Under the pieces are notes generated by a model that saw nothing but the letters and a program-made list of their open reading frames with translations, was not told the DNA's origin and did no database searches. Positions 1-7,951 of a stretch of DNA of 64,000 nucleotides are shown here, piece after piece. Both the position numbers and the translations under genes were made by a program. The number at the start of each line of letters is the position of its first letter. Positions within the stretch are counted from its first letter, which is position 1. Source of the DNA: JAUICS01 sp964384335 (GTDB lineage: Bacteria > Pseudomonadota > Alphaproteobacteria > Micavibrionales > Micavibrionaceae); contig CAYLKN010000005.1 in assembly GCA_964384335.1 (NCBI GenBank), positions 1-64,000 on the forward strand, given 5' to 3'.

Positions 1-2
1 CT

Positions 3-125
3 CTAGATCAACGGGTCCTCACCAAGGCCCTGCGTCTGTTTGGCTTGCGGTTTTTTCTCAAGAATATTCTGGTACATTTCACTTTGTGCGCCGGCCAGTT
101 CGGACGCCAGTTTTTCTAAGCCCAT
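3..125 (-). CDS. small hypothetical protein (40 aa)
   Basis: A 40-codon frame begins with ATG at 125 and ends with TAG at 3-5. It starts inside the last codons of the upstream 135-aa gene (10-nt overlap) and is preceded by a very strong Shine-Dalgarno sequence, AAAGGAGG, about 10 nt before the ATG. The product starts MGLEKLASELAGAQSEMYQN, looks helical and soluble, and has no cysteine, signal peptide or membrane segment. I do not recognise a family. The overlap and strong ribosome site suggest it is translated together with its neighbour. Function unknown; it could still be a chance frame. Confidence 0.55.
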   Translation of the reverse strand: MGLEKLASELAGAQSEMYQNILEKKPQAKQTQGLGEDPLI

Positions 126-523
126 TTTTCTGCTTCCTCCTTTGAAAACGATAATAATCCGCTTTCTTTATAAATTTTTTCCCCATCATAGCCTTTTTTA
201 ACTGTATAAAACAAAATTTGTTCCGGATTATCTTTGTCCGAACGAACTCCCAGCCTCTGAAAGGCAACATGCTGGCGTCCCCCTGTGTATATCCGGCGTT
301 TTTCAGGCGGCGCATTCAGCAGTTTCTGTATAAGTGCAACTTTTCTGTTTGTGATTTCGGCGGTCTCGTTCTTATCCATAACAACGTATTCCCCGACAGG
401 CAGGGCCTCTTTCCCTTTTTGCTGCTTCATGATCTGGAATGCTTTCGCGTGCAGGGGGTGTTTTCGCAGAAAATAGGTCTTGATTTCCGGTATGTCTTCT
501 GTTTCAGCCGTCTCGGGATCCAT
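116..523 (-). CDS. hypothetical protein (135 aa)
   Basis: The frame is open further upstream, but the best start is the ATG at 523 (MDPETAETEDIPEIKTYF), which has AAGGA about 10 nt upstream. The longer version would run into the ahcY control region. The 135-aa product is charged and soluble, with no signal peptide or membrane segment; its C-terminal half has a beta-rich look (ILFYTVKKGYDGEKIY). I do not recognise the family. It is divergent from ahcY across 97 bp and appears to be co-transcribed with the 40-aa gene that overlaps its end. Confidence 0.7.
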   Translation of the reverse strand: MDPETAETEDIPEIKTYFLRKHPLHAKAFQIMKQQKGKEALPVGEYVVMDKNETAEITNRKVALIQKLLNAPPEKRRIYTGGRQHVAFQRLGVRSDKDNPEQILFYTVKKGYDGEKIYKESGLLSFSKEEAEKWA

Positions 524-620
524 CGCTATTTTTTCCTTGCATACAAATAATGATAGCATAACATTAGCGCGCAAGAGTAAAGAAATTCTAAACGAAACAG
601 CAAGGCAGGAAGGAGCGCCT

Positions 621-1931
621 ATGACAGCTGAACTACAGGCCATCGGCCAGGATTACAAAGTAAAGGATATTTCTCAGGCCGAATGGGGACGCATGGAAAT
701 AGCCATCGCCGAAACCGAAATGCCGGGTCTTATTGCCTTAAGGGAAGAATATGGCCCGTCACAGCCTCTTAAGGGCGCGAAAATTGCCGGATGTCTTCAT
801 ATGACCATTCAGACTGCCGTGCTTATTGAGACTCTGACAGCACTGGGTGCTGAAGTCCGCTGGTCCTCCTGCAACATTTTCTCAACACAGGATCACGCCG
901 CGGCCGCAATTGCGGCAAGTGGCGTTCCCGTTTTTGCATGGAAAGGCGAGACGGAGGAAGAATATGACTGGTGTATTCGCCAGACGATAGAAGGAATGGA
1001 AGGCTGGCGCCCGAATATGATCCTTGACGACGGCGGTGACTTGACAAAAATCATGCATGATGAATACCAGAACCTGTTCGAGGATATCCGGGGTATATCC
1101 GAAGAAACCACGACAGGTGTTTTGCGTCTCAAGGACATGGAGCGGAAAGGTCAGCTTCTCTGCCCTGCCATTAACGTAAATGACAGCGTGACAAAATCCA
1201 AATTTGACAACAAATACGGCTGCCGCGAAAGCCTGGTGGACGGTATCCGCCGGGCAACAGACGTGATGATGGCCGGAAAGCTTGCAGTTGTGGCCGGTTT
1301 CGGTGATGTCGGGAAAGGATCCGCAGAATCCCTGCGTAATGCCGGATGCCGCGTGATGGTTACGGAAATCGACCCTATTTGCGCACTTCAGGCGGCGATG
1401 GAGGGATACGAAGTCGTAACAATGGATGACGCCGCACCACGAGCCGATATCTTTGTAACCGCGACAGGAAACAAGGACGTGATCACGGTCGATCATATGC
1501 GCGAAATGAAAGACAGAGCCATTGTTTGCAACATCGGTCATTTTGATAACGAAATCCAGATCGAACCTTTGCGCAATATGAAATGGCATAATGTCAAACC
1601 GCAGGTGGATGAAATTGAGTTCCCTGACGGAAAACGCATTATCATGCTGGCCGAAGGTCGCCTGGTGAACCTGGGATGCGGTACCGGTCACCCCAGCTTT
1701 GTTATGAGCGCCTCCTTCACAAACCAGACACTGGCCCAGATCGAGTTATGGACGAACCATTCCGCCTATGACAACAAGGTCTATGTTTTACCCAAACATC
1801 TTGATGAAAAGGTGGCCGAGCTTCATCTCAGGAAACTGGGAATAAATCTTACGAAACTGACCCGTGATCAGTCCGAGTATATCGGCGTGTCTGAAAAAGG
1901 ACCGTTCAAGGATGACAGTTACAGGTACTGA
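621..1931 (+). CDS. ahcY: adenosylhomocysteinase
   Basis: S-adenosylhomocysteine hydrolase reversibly splits SAH, the product of SAM-dependent methylation, into adenosine and homocysteine in the cytosol. The 436-aa protein has the usual length and ends with the family's conserved YRY. The NAD-binding motif GFGDVGKG lies at about residues 226-233, and the substrate-domain segments CNIFSTQDHAAAAI and LDDGGD are present. I chose the ATG at 621 because AGGAAGGAG sits just upstream and MTAELQ matches where the family starts; the frame itself is open further 5'. The short leader shows no obvious SAH riboswitch. The enzyme fits the methyl-group metabolism encoded at 33-50 kb. Confidence 0.97.
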   Translation: MTAELQAIGQDYKVKDISQAEWGRMEIAIAETEMPGLIALREEYGPSQPLKGAKIAGCLHMTIQTAVLIETLTALGAEVRWSSCNIFSTQDHAAAAIAASGVPVFAWKGETEEEYDWCIRQTIEGMEGWRPNMILDDGGDLTKIMHDEYQNLFEDIRGISEETTTGVLRLKDMERKGQLLCPAINVNDSVTKSKFDNKYGCRESLVDGIRRATDVMMAGKLAVVAGFGDVGKGSAESLRNAGCRVMVTEIDPICALQAAMEGYEVVTMDDAAPRADIFVTATGNKDVITVDHMREMKDRAIVCNIGHFDNEIQIEPLRNMKWHNVKPQVDEIEFPDGKRIIMLAEGRLVNLGCGTGHPSFVMSASFTNQTLAQIELWTNHSAYDNKVYVLPKHLDEKVAELHLRKLGINLTKLTRDQSEYIGVSEKGPFKDDSYRY

Positions 1932-1950
1932 GAGATTTTAAAATTGGTAA

Positions 1951-2044
1951 GCTCAAAGTGTACTGATAGCAAGGTGTACTGATAGGCAGTGCTCAGATAG
2001 GCAGTGCTCAGATAGGCAGTGCTAAGGGTATGCTCACACTTTGG
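1951..2044. repeat. tandem repeat cluster flanked by an inverted repeat
   Basis: Three near-identical 15-nt units (GATAGGCAGTGCTCA, third copy ending AA) run head to tail at 1981-2025. They are preceded by two copies of GTGTACTGATAG, 16 nt apart (1958 and 1974). CAAAGTGT at 1954-1961 and ACACTTTG at 2036-2043 form an inverted repeat that encloses the array. The block lies between ahcY and the SDR gene and contains no reading frame. It may have arisen by slippage, or it may act as a clustered binding site or an RNA structure. Confidence 0.85.
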
Positions 2045-2117
2045 CACACCCGGATAAATTTCTGACTTTCACCAGGCTATAAAGATTAGACAGTAAAAGC
2101 AGGGTAACAAAGATAAA

Positions 2118-2879
2118 ATGACTTACAAACCAGAAACAGTTCTCATAACAGGTGCGACAGGGGGTTTCGGCAAGGCGCTCTGTAAACGTTTTGACTCAAT
2201 GGGATGCCGTCTTCTTCTATGGGGCCGGTCCGGTGAGAAACTTAATGCTCTTCAGGCGGAACTCAAATCCGAGTCATATACAGTTGCCTGTAACATGCGG
2301 GATATGGAGGCTATAAAAACCGCATGGCAGAGCGTACCCGAAGAGTGGAAAGAGATTGATCTCCTGGTCAATAATGCCGGCGGCGCGCACGGACAGGAAC
2401 CTGCATTTGACGCGCAGGTCAATGACTGGGAAGAAATGATCGACGTCAACGTAAAGGCACTGGCGGTACTGACTCACTGCATTCTTCCCGGCATGGCCAG
2501 CCGCGAAAAAGGGCATATCATAAATATCGGATCAATCGCCGGTGTATATCCTTACCCCGGCGGCCATGTCTATTGCGCGTGCAAAGCCTTTGTAAAACAA
2601 TTCTCGCTTTCTTTGCGTGCAGATCTGATCGGCAAAAATGTCCGTGTTACGGATATCGAGCCGGGAATGGTGGAAACGCCTTTCTCTCTTGTGCGATTTA
2701 AAGGGGATAAGGAGAAAGCCGATGCAGTCTATGCAGACACCGCACCTTTGCAGGCACAGGATGTGGCCGAATGCGTTGGCTGGGCGGCCACCCTGCCCGA
2801 ACACGTCAATATTAATGTGATAGAAGTAATGCCCACAACACAAGGCCCGGGACCGCTTGCAGTGAAGCGGTTTTCCTGA
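2118..2879 (+). CDS. SDR-family NAD(P)-dependent oxidoreductase
   Basis: A classical short-chain dehydrogenase of 253 aa, closest in outline to YdfG-type 3-hydroxy-acid (serine/threonine) dehydrogenases. The cofactor motif TGATGGFG is at residues 11-18, NNAG at 85-88, and the catalytic triad is Ser139, Tyr152 and Lys156 (YCACK). Family membership is secure; the substrate is not, because SDR specificity cannot be read from these motifs. It stands as a single gene after ahcY and is convergent with the AsmA-like gene. The ATG at 2118 gives a complete N-terminal nucleotide-binding fold. Confidence 0.9.
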   Translation: MTYKPETVLITGATGGFGKALCKRFDSMGCRLLLWGRSGEKLNALQAELKSESYTVACNMRDMEAIKTAWQSVPEEWKEIDLLVNNAGGAHGQEPAFDAQVNDWEEMIDVNVKALAVLTHCILPGMASREKGHIINIGSIAGVYPYPGGHVYCACKAFVKQFSLSLRADLIGKNVRVTDIEPGMVETPFSLVRFKGDKEKADAVYADTAPLQAQDVAECVGWAATLPEHVNINVIEVMPTTQGPGPLAVKRFS

Positions 2880-2923
2880 GACGGAGCGCCGCAAGGATAC
2901 AACACAGGTAAAATAAGTTCGTC

Positions 2924-2983
2924 CTAGGGCAAATCGCGATCAAAAAGAATCGCTTTGCGATTTTTGATCGCGTGAATTTGCTC
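2924..2983. repeat. long bulged palindrome, likely bidirectional terminator or REP-like element
   Basis: A nested inverted repeat. GCAAAT (2929-2934) pairs with ATTTGC (2976-2981), CGCGATCAAAAA (2935-2946) with its exact complement at 2961-2972, and TCGC (2950-2953) with GCGA (2957-2960) around a TTT loop. Each half has one 3-nt bulge. It lies between convergent genes, so it could stop transcription from both sides. Its left edge, CTAGGGCAAAT, resembles the edge of the next element. Confidence 0.8.
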
Positions 2984-2999
2984 GTCGATTCAATAAGTG

Positions 3000-3060
3000 A
3001 GGGCAGATTCACGCTTTTCAGATATAATCATAGTGATTATATTTGAACACGATCTGCCCT
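3000..3060. repeat. second palindromic element of the same intergenic gap
   Basis: AGGGCAGAT (3000-3008) is the exact complement of ATCTGCCCT (3052-3060). Inside, ATATAATCA (3022-3030) pairs with TGATTATAT (3034-3042) around TAG. The right arm overlaps the stop codon of the AsmA-like gene at 3059-3061. The string ATCTGCCCTAG at 3052-3062 recurs exactly at 36860-36870, again between convergent genes. Confidence 0.75.
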
Positions 3061-6000
3061 AGTCTTTGGCCGGCATTTTATCACTGTCTCCCCAGAAAAG
3101 TTTTCTGAATATTCCGGGGGTGAATACGGAAAGAGGATTCACAACAACTTCAGGATCATCCGCCTGGCCTTTTATTCTGTAATTGGCGGCAAAAACACCT
3201 TCGCCCGGATCCCCAGCCAGAAGCTGACCGATAAGAGGAATATTACTGACAAGGGCATTGATTTCTGAAGCCGGAACAATAGTGCCACTTATATCGATCG
3301 TATCTGATCCGCTTTCATATTTTCCGTCAAACGTAAGACCCAGAGAATTTCCAGTTGTCCGCCCGTTACTAAAAACGTAAACGTCGCCATCGGGGTTATT
3401 GATCCAGTCGAACTGGGAATTGAGTTCGGTAAAACGCAGACCGTCCGAATTCAGAAGCTCGATTATGCCCGGCAGGCTTAATGCCCCTAAAAGACGCGCC
3501 AGAACAGGCGTTCTTACGGCCTTGAAATCCTGCAATGTGGCGCGGCCTTTCAAATCACCGTCAAGGGCTTTGCCCACCGGCTCGGCAAAAATTATAAGCT
3601 TGCCCCCCTCAACATTGTCATAAATGTCAAAGGCCCGGAGTGTCGCGCCCGCATCATCAGCCTCCAGGTGCAGGGTCAACCGCCCTTCATCGTTTGGTTT
3701 GTAACGCAGATATATATCCCCGCTGCCGGCTTTGCCGTCCATTTCCAGCTGGCGCATTTCCCCGGCTCTATCAAGTTCCATGTAAAGCTTTGTGTTTTGA
3801 ATGCGGTGCTCCGGATCTGCGATCATCGTTTCAAATTCCCCGGACATCCGGATAGACGGCCCCGTATAAGGCGTTTTATCCGATTCGAGGAAAGGCCTTG
3901 CATCAAGGGTTTTACCTGAAAGTTTCATTTTCAGAATATCCGCCTCATGCTGAAATTCCATGGAAAACTGATTCTGATCCAGAACTGCGTTTCTGATAAA
4001 TCCGCTTTGCAGTTTTGTTTCCGCCGCATCCTGAATGAATACAAGCTCACCGTCTTCAATACTTGAAGTTTCCGAATCAAGACTGAGATTCGTTATTTTT
4101 TGCAGGGTGTCATTCTGCAAATGGCCTTTAAGTCTGATTTTCCCACGAACGCCTTTCGGTTTCCTGTATCCAAAAGAGTCTTCATGCAAAATTGTGTCCG
4201 TGACATTCATGGTTATGTCCGCAACGGCCCTTCCATCCTTATATTCCGTGTAATCCAGGCGGGTGGGCGCAGTTCCGGTTAAATATTCGCTGATATCGAT
4301 TTCAAGCCTTTCCCGGATGTAAAGATTACTCTGAAACTCGGCCTCCGCCTTTACGGCAAAAGGCGCACTATCAAGTGCGGATTCAAAATAATCCGTGTAG
4401 CTTAACGTAACCGGAACGCCGTCCATCGCGCCCGATCCTGAAACTTTAAATCGTTGTGTCTTGATATCGACATCAAAGGGACCGCCCGACAGGGCAAGGT
4501 TTTTTAACACTTTAGGAACAAATATATCCTGGGCCTTGCCTTTGACGGCGAATTGGAAGGCTTCCTCCGGAATGTCCTCAAGTGTCGGGAAGGAGAGCAT
4601 AAGCTCGAATTCCGTCCGGCCTTTAAGTTGCGAAGCCTCGATATTTTTGGAATTGTCAAAACCGATCGGCTCCCGCTGGATATAATCAAATACGGTTTTA
4701 AGCGGGCCTTGCATATCGGCAATAATCTCTGCCTTGCCAATCGCGTCTCCGATAACTTCCGTTATTACAATATATGCGCGTTTGATATCGATTTCATCGA
4801 TTTTGCCGGAATTCAAAGTAATGGCGAGCGTATTGTCTGTAAAATCAAGAGAGCCTTTACTTTCCGTAATCGGAATCAGCGGCGGTTCATAGTCAATGGT
4901 CAGATTTTCAAAATCGAATCCCCCTTTTATGTCCCCGATATCAAAAAACCAGTCATCCTTAAAACTGGCGGATGTTTCTTCATCGTTTGGCGCTGCCTGA
5001 TTTTTGCTGGCCAATACCTGCATGCCCACTTCAAGATTACTGATTGTTCCCTTGGGCAGTTTGCGCTTGATCCAGCGTTCAAGCTTGGGTTCGTTAACCC
5101 CCTCCGGCCAGAAGTCAGACATGCGAGAAAGATCAAGTGTATCCATACGGACCGACAGGGGACCGGATATGACGTTATTGACAAAGCGCAGATCCGATCC
5201 GAAATCAAAGGTTTGATCATGCATCTCAAAGCTGAGAGTCTCCAACTGCAGTCTTGCTTGTTCGAGACTGGCCTTCGCTTTAATCTGAAGATCCTTGTAA
5301 AACAAGGCCTTGTCATAAATTCCGGGAACGTTTATTTCTCCGGACTCACTTTCAAGATCAATGCTTACGGTCGAAAGATTTTCCCGGGGCCCCAGTTTGA
5401 AACTTACAATGCCGTTAACAGGCACAAATTGATTAGCCAGTTCTTCCAGATCCATAAATTTGCGGGCCAGTCCGGTAATATTTGCATTGCCAAAGAAAAT
5501 ATCAACCGCAACCATCTGGCTGGCGGGTGTATAAATGGCTTTACTGGAAATCGTTGTCATTTTTTGATAACCCGGGATTTCAAGTGATGCCTGAATCATC
5601 AGATCGGCATTCCGGCGGCGAAGGGAAAATGCAGCGTCAGGAATATGCCAGGACCGCGATAAAACCCTGTCTTCAATGATAATAACGGCGGATCTGATCG
5701 CAATTGAACGCAGATTGTTAAGAATGGCGTGCGTGTCGGTATTTTTATCGGCGCCAAACAGGTCGGAAACAATATCCAGGAACGAATGCGTTCTGTCCCC
5801 GGAGATAGCATCATATGTTTCCCCGGAATTATTGAAATCAAATGCCAGGGTATTATCCTTGCTCCTGATTACCTTTATCCGCGGCTTTACTATAGTTAGG
5901 CTTTTGGGTCTGATTTTACCAAAGATCAGGTTTCTCTTGGAAAGATCCATCTCCAGAGAGAGGATTTCCAAAAGTATGCGATCATCTCTGGAGAGTGTCA

Positions 6001-6274
6001 GATCCCTTAATTCCAGATTCACAGGGGCTTTAAAAGAGGACCAGACGAGTTTTGCTTCCTTAAAGTCTATTTCATAATCCCTGCTTTCCGTCTGAATTGC
6101 ATCCTCGATGTAGGTTTTTGCAAACGACAGGTCGATCGGACCAGTGGTCAGCCTCCACATCAGCAATCCTCCGGCAATTCCGGCAACCAGAAGAATGATA
6201 ACCATAATCTCTATGAATATGACGAGAGGCCGTCTGCAAATTCCGCCAAGCCTGCAAATCAGATTATACAGCAA
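3059..6274 (-). CDS. AsmA/YhdP-like envelope protein (DUF3971-type)
   Basis: A 1071-aa protein with an N-terminal membrane anchor (about residues 16-42, rich in I, V, L and G, after a basic stretch). A very long periplasmic region of repeating beta-strand segments follows and ends in an AsmA-like C-terminal domain (GLRFTELNSQFDWINNPDGD, then TIDISGTIVPASEINALVSN). This matches the YhdP/AsmA superfamily, bridge-like proteins implicated in moving phospholipids between inner and outer membrane. The start used is a TTG at 6274 with GGGGAA upstream; no in-frame ATG or GTG precedes it, and the next ATG would cut the basic flank of the anchor. The gene is single and divergent from bcp. Confidence 0.8.
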   Translation of the reverse strand: MLYNLICRLGGICRRPLVIFIEIMVIILLVAGIAGGLLMWRLTTGPIDLSFAKTYIEDAIQTESRDYEIDFKEAKLVWSSFKAPVNLELRDLTLSRDDRILLEILSLEMDLSKRNLIFGKIRPKSLTIVKPRIKVIRSKDNTLAFDFNNSGETYDAISGDRTHSFLDIVSDLFGADKNTDTHAILNNLRSIAIRSAVIIIEDRVLSRSWHIPDAAFSLRRRNADLMIQASLEIPGYQKMTTISSKAIYTPASQMVAVDIFFGNANITGLARKFMDLEELANQFVPVNGIVSFKLGPRENLSTVSIDLESESGEINVPGIYDKALFYKDLQIKAKASLEQARLQLETLSFEMHDQTFDFGSDLRFVNNVISGPLSVRMDTLDLSRMSDFWPEGVNEPKLERWIKRKLPKGTISNLEVGMQVLASKNQAAPNDEETSASFKDDWFFDIGDIKGGFDFENLTIDYEPPLIPITESKGSLDFTDNTLAITLNSGKIDEIDIKRAYIVITEVIGDAIGKAEIIADMQGPLKTVFDYIQREPIGFDNSKNIEASQLKGRTEFELMLSFPTLEDIPEEAFQFAVKGKAQDIFVPKVLKNLALSGGPFDVDIKTQRFKVSGSGAMDGVPVTLSYTDYFESALDSAPFAVKAEAEFQSNLYIRERLEIDISEYLTGTAPTRLDYTEYKDGRAVADITMNVTDTILHEDSFGYRKPKGVRGKIRLKGHLQNDTLQKITNLSLDSETSSIEDGELVFIQDAAETKLQSGFIRNAVLDQNQFSMEFQHEADILKMKLSGKTLDARPFLESDKTPYTGPSIRMSGEFETMIADPEHRIQNTKLYMELDRAGEMRQLEMDGKAGSGDIYLRYKPNDEGRLTLHLEADDAGATLRAFDIYDNVEGGKLIIFAEPVGKALDGDLKGRATLQDFKAVRTPVLARLLGALSLPGIIELLNSDGLRFTELNSQFDWINNPDGDVYVFSNGRTTGNSLGLTFDGKYESGSDTIDISGTIVPASEINALVSNIPLIGQLLAGDPGEGVFAANYRIKGQADDPEVVVNPLSVFTPGIFRKLFWGDSDKMPAKD

Positions 6275-6545
6275 CCACGTTCCCCGTATTTTAAGTCCGG
6301 GCTTAAACCCAAGTTTAAATTTAATTTATGAAACATAGGCCCAAGGGCTCATCGCAATTGTCCAGTTCTGTTTTAAGAAAACCATGAAGATACAGTGAAG
6401 GCAAGCGCATGACGCCACGTTCACCTTATCTGTCTGCCTGAGTCATCAGATTTATGGATCCTGCCAAAAACAGCCTTGCCATTTATCAAAAGCATATTAG
6501 CTTAAAACATGTTTCGTTTAACTAATATATATCAGGAGATTTCCA

Positions 6546-7022
6546 ATGTCATTACAGGAAGGCGATGCCGCACCCGACTTTACACTGCCCGCCGACGGCG
6601 GCAAAAATATCAGTCTTTCCGATTACAAAGGCCGGAAAGTTATTTTATATTTTTATCCCAAGGATGATACGCCCGGCTGCACAAAAGAAGCCTGCGCCTT
6701 TCGCGACAGCCTTGAAAGACTGAACGGCATTAATGCAAGCGTTATCGGTGTTTCAAAAGACACTGTAGGCAAGCACGAAAAATTCAAAACAAAGCATAGT
6801 CTTAATTTCCCACTTGTTTCGGACGAAGACGGTACACTTTGCGAAAAATACGGAACATGGGTCGAAAAATCCATGTACGGAAAAAAATACATGGGTATCG
6901 ACCGTGCAACTTTTCTGATTGGAGAGGACGGTAACATTTTACGGATCTGGCGCAAAGTCAAGGTTCCCGGCCACGTTGATGAGGTTGTTCAGGCCGTTGA
7001 AGCCGGACGGGAAGCGGCCTGA
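6546..7022 (+). CDS. bcp: thioredoxin-dependent thiol peroxidase (BCP/PrxQ)
   Basis: Peroxiredoxin of the BCP/PrxQ class that reduces hydrogen and organic peroxides using thioredoxin. The 158-aa protein carries the peroxidatic Cys45 in TPGCTKEAC and a resolving Cys50, the atypical 2-Cys arrangement also found in E. coli Bcp. Start and length match the family (MSLQEGDAAPDFTLP), and AGGAGA sits 8 nt before the ATG. It is a single gene divergent from the AsmA-like gene and 94 bp ahead of sdhC. Confidence 0.96.
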   Translation: MSLQEGDAAPDFTLPADGGKNISLSDYKGRKVILYFYPKDDTPGCTKEACAFRDSLERLNGINASVIGVSKDTVGKHEKFKTKHSLNFPLVSDEDGTLCEKYGTWVEKSMYGKKYMGIDRATFLIGEDGNILRIWRKVKVPGHVDEVVQAVEAGREAA

Positions 7023-7116
7023 ATCCATAGAACGATCCATTATGCCTAAAAGCTTTAAAAACAGCCTTGTCTATTGGCATGCACATGGTTAAAATCGGGT
7101 AAAATCAGTTAGTAAC

Positions 7117-7512
7117 ATGACAAATACCCAAAAAGCCAAGCGCCCTCTTTCTCCTCATCTGCAGGTCTACCGCCCTCAGATGACATCGATGCTGTCAATC
7201 CTGCACAGGATGACGGGGATTGCAAATATGCTTGGGCTGATCGTGCTAACTGCCTGGCTGTTCTGCATCAGTGCCGGCCCGCAAATGTACCAGAGTTTTG
7301 CCGGATTTATGGGATCCGTGGCAGGCCAGTTTCTTCTGATCGGGTGGTCATTTTCTGTTTTTTATCATTTGTTTAACGGAATCCGGCATCTTATCTGGGA
7401 CACCGGTCGCCTGTTCAAGATCGAAAATGCAACAAAGGCAGGATATATTGTATTTTATGGTGCAATACTGGTAACAACCGCAACCTGGGCATGCATTTAC
7501 GTTTACGGATAA
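7117..7512 (+). CDS. sdhC: succinate dehydrogenase cytochrome b556 subunit
   Basis: Membrane anchor subunit of complex II. The 131-aa protein has the RPLSPHLQVY signature, Ser27 and Arg31 at the quinone-binding positions, and the haem-ligand His84 in HLFNGIRHLIWD, at the same number as in E. coli SdhC. Three membrane helices are visible. It opens the sdhC-sdhD-sdhA cluster, with 22 bp to sdhD. Confidence 0.96.
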   Translation: MTNTQKAKRPLSPHLQVYRPQMTSMLSILHRMTGIANMLGLIVLTAWLFCISAGPQMYQSFAGFMGSVAGQFLLIGWSFSVFYHLFNGIRHLIWDTGRLFKIENATKAGYIVFYGAILVTTATWACIYVYG

Positions 7513-7534
7513 GCCTTGAAAAGATGAATGAATA

Positions 7535-7930
7535 ATGAGTATGAAATGGGAAGATAAAGGTTTAAAAACGCCTCTGGCGCGCGCAAAAGGTCTTGGTGCG
7601 GCACGCGACGGAACGACGCACTGGATGCATCAGCGGTTAACTGCGATTGCCAATGTTTTTCTTGTCCTCTGGCTTGTATGGTCACTATTGTCCTTGGAAC
7701 TTGGCAATTACGATGAGGTGCGGAGCTGGCTTTCTCAACCTTTAAATTCCATTTTGATGATACTGACGGTGATCTCAACCTTTTATCACGCCGTATTGGG
7801 TTCACAGGTTGTTGTTGAAGACTATATACATAATGAAGGTTTGAAATTGGTTAAGCTGATCAGTCACCGGCTTATTTATTTCGGTCTTGGTGTTGCATGT
7901 ATTTTTTCTGTATTAACGGTGGCACTTTAA
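7535..7930 (+). CDS. sdhD: succinate dehydrogenase hydrophobic anchor subunit
   Basis: Second membrane anchor of complex II, 131 aa with three hydrophobic helices. The N-terminal KTPLARAKGLG and the QVVVEDYIH segment after helix 2 are typical of alphaproteobacterial SdhD; the latter carries the quinone-site Asp-Tyr pair. Two ATGs lie six bases apart (7535 and 7541) and neither has a clear ribosome site, so translation may be coupled to sdhC. SdhA follows after 21 bp. Confidence 0.94.
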   Translation: MSMKWEDKGLKTPLARAKGLGAARDGTTHWMHQRLTAIANVFLVLWLVWSLLSLELGNYDEVRSWLSQPLNSILMILTVISTFYHAVLGSQVVVEDYIHNEGLKLVKLISHRLIYFGLGVACIFSVLTVAL

Positions 7931-7951
7931 AACAAGGGGCGTATTACGAAG

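Noticed and set aside
524..620. SAH or SAM riboswitch before ahcY
   Set aside because: The gap is only 97 bp and I could not find a conserved core or pairing; it looks like a plain divergent promoter region.
4553..5587. 344-aa plus-strand frame inside the AsmA-like gene
   Set aside because: Antisense shadow of a well-supported coding region; composition is basic and Cys/Phe-rich with no domain or ribosome site.
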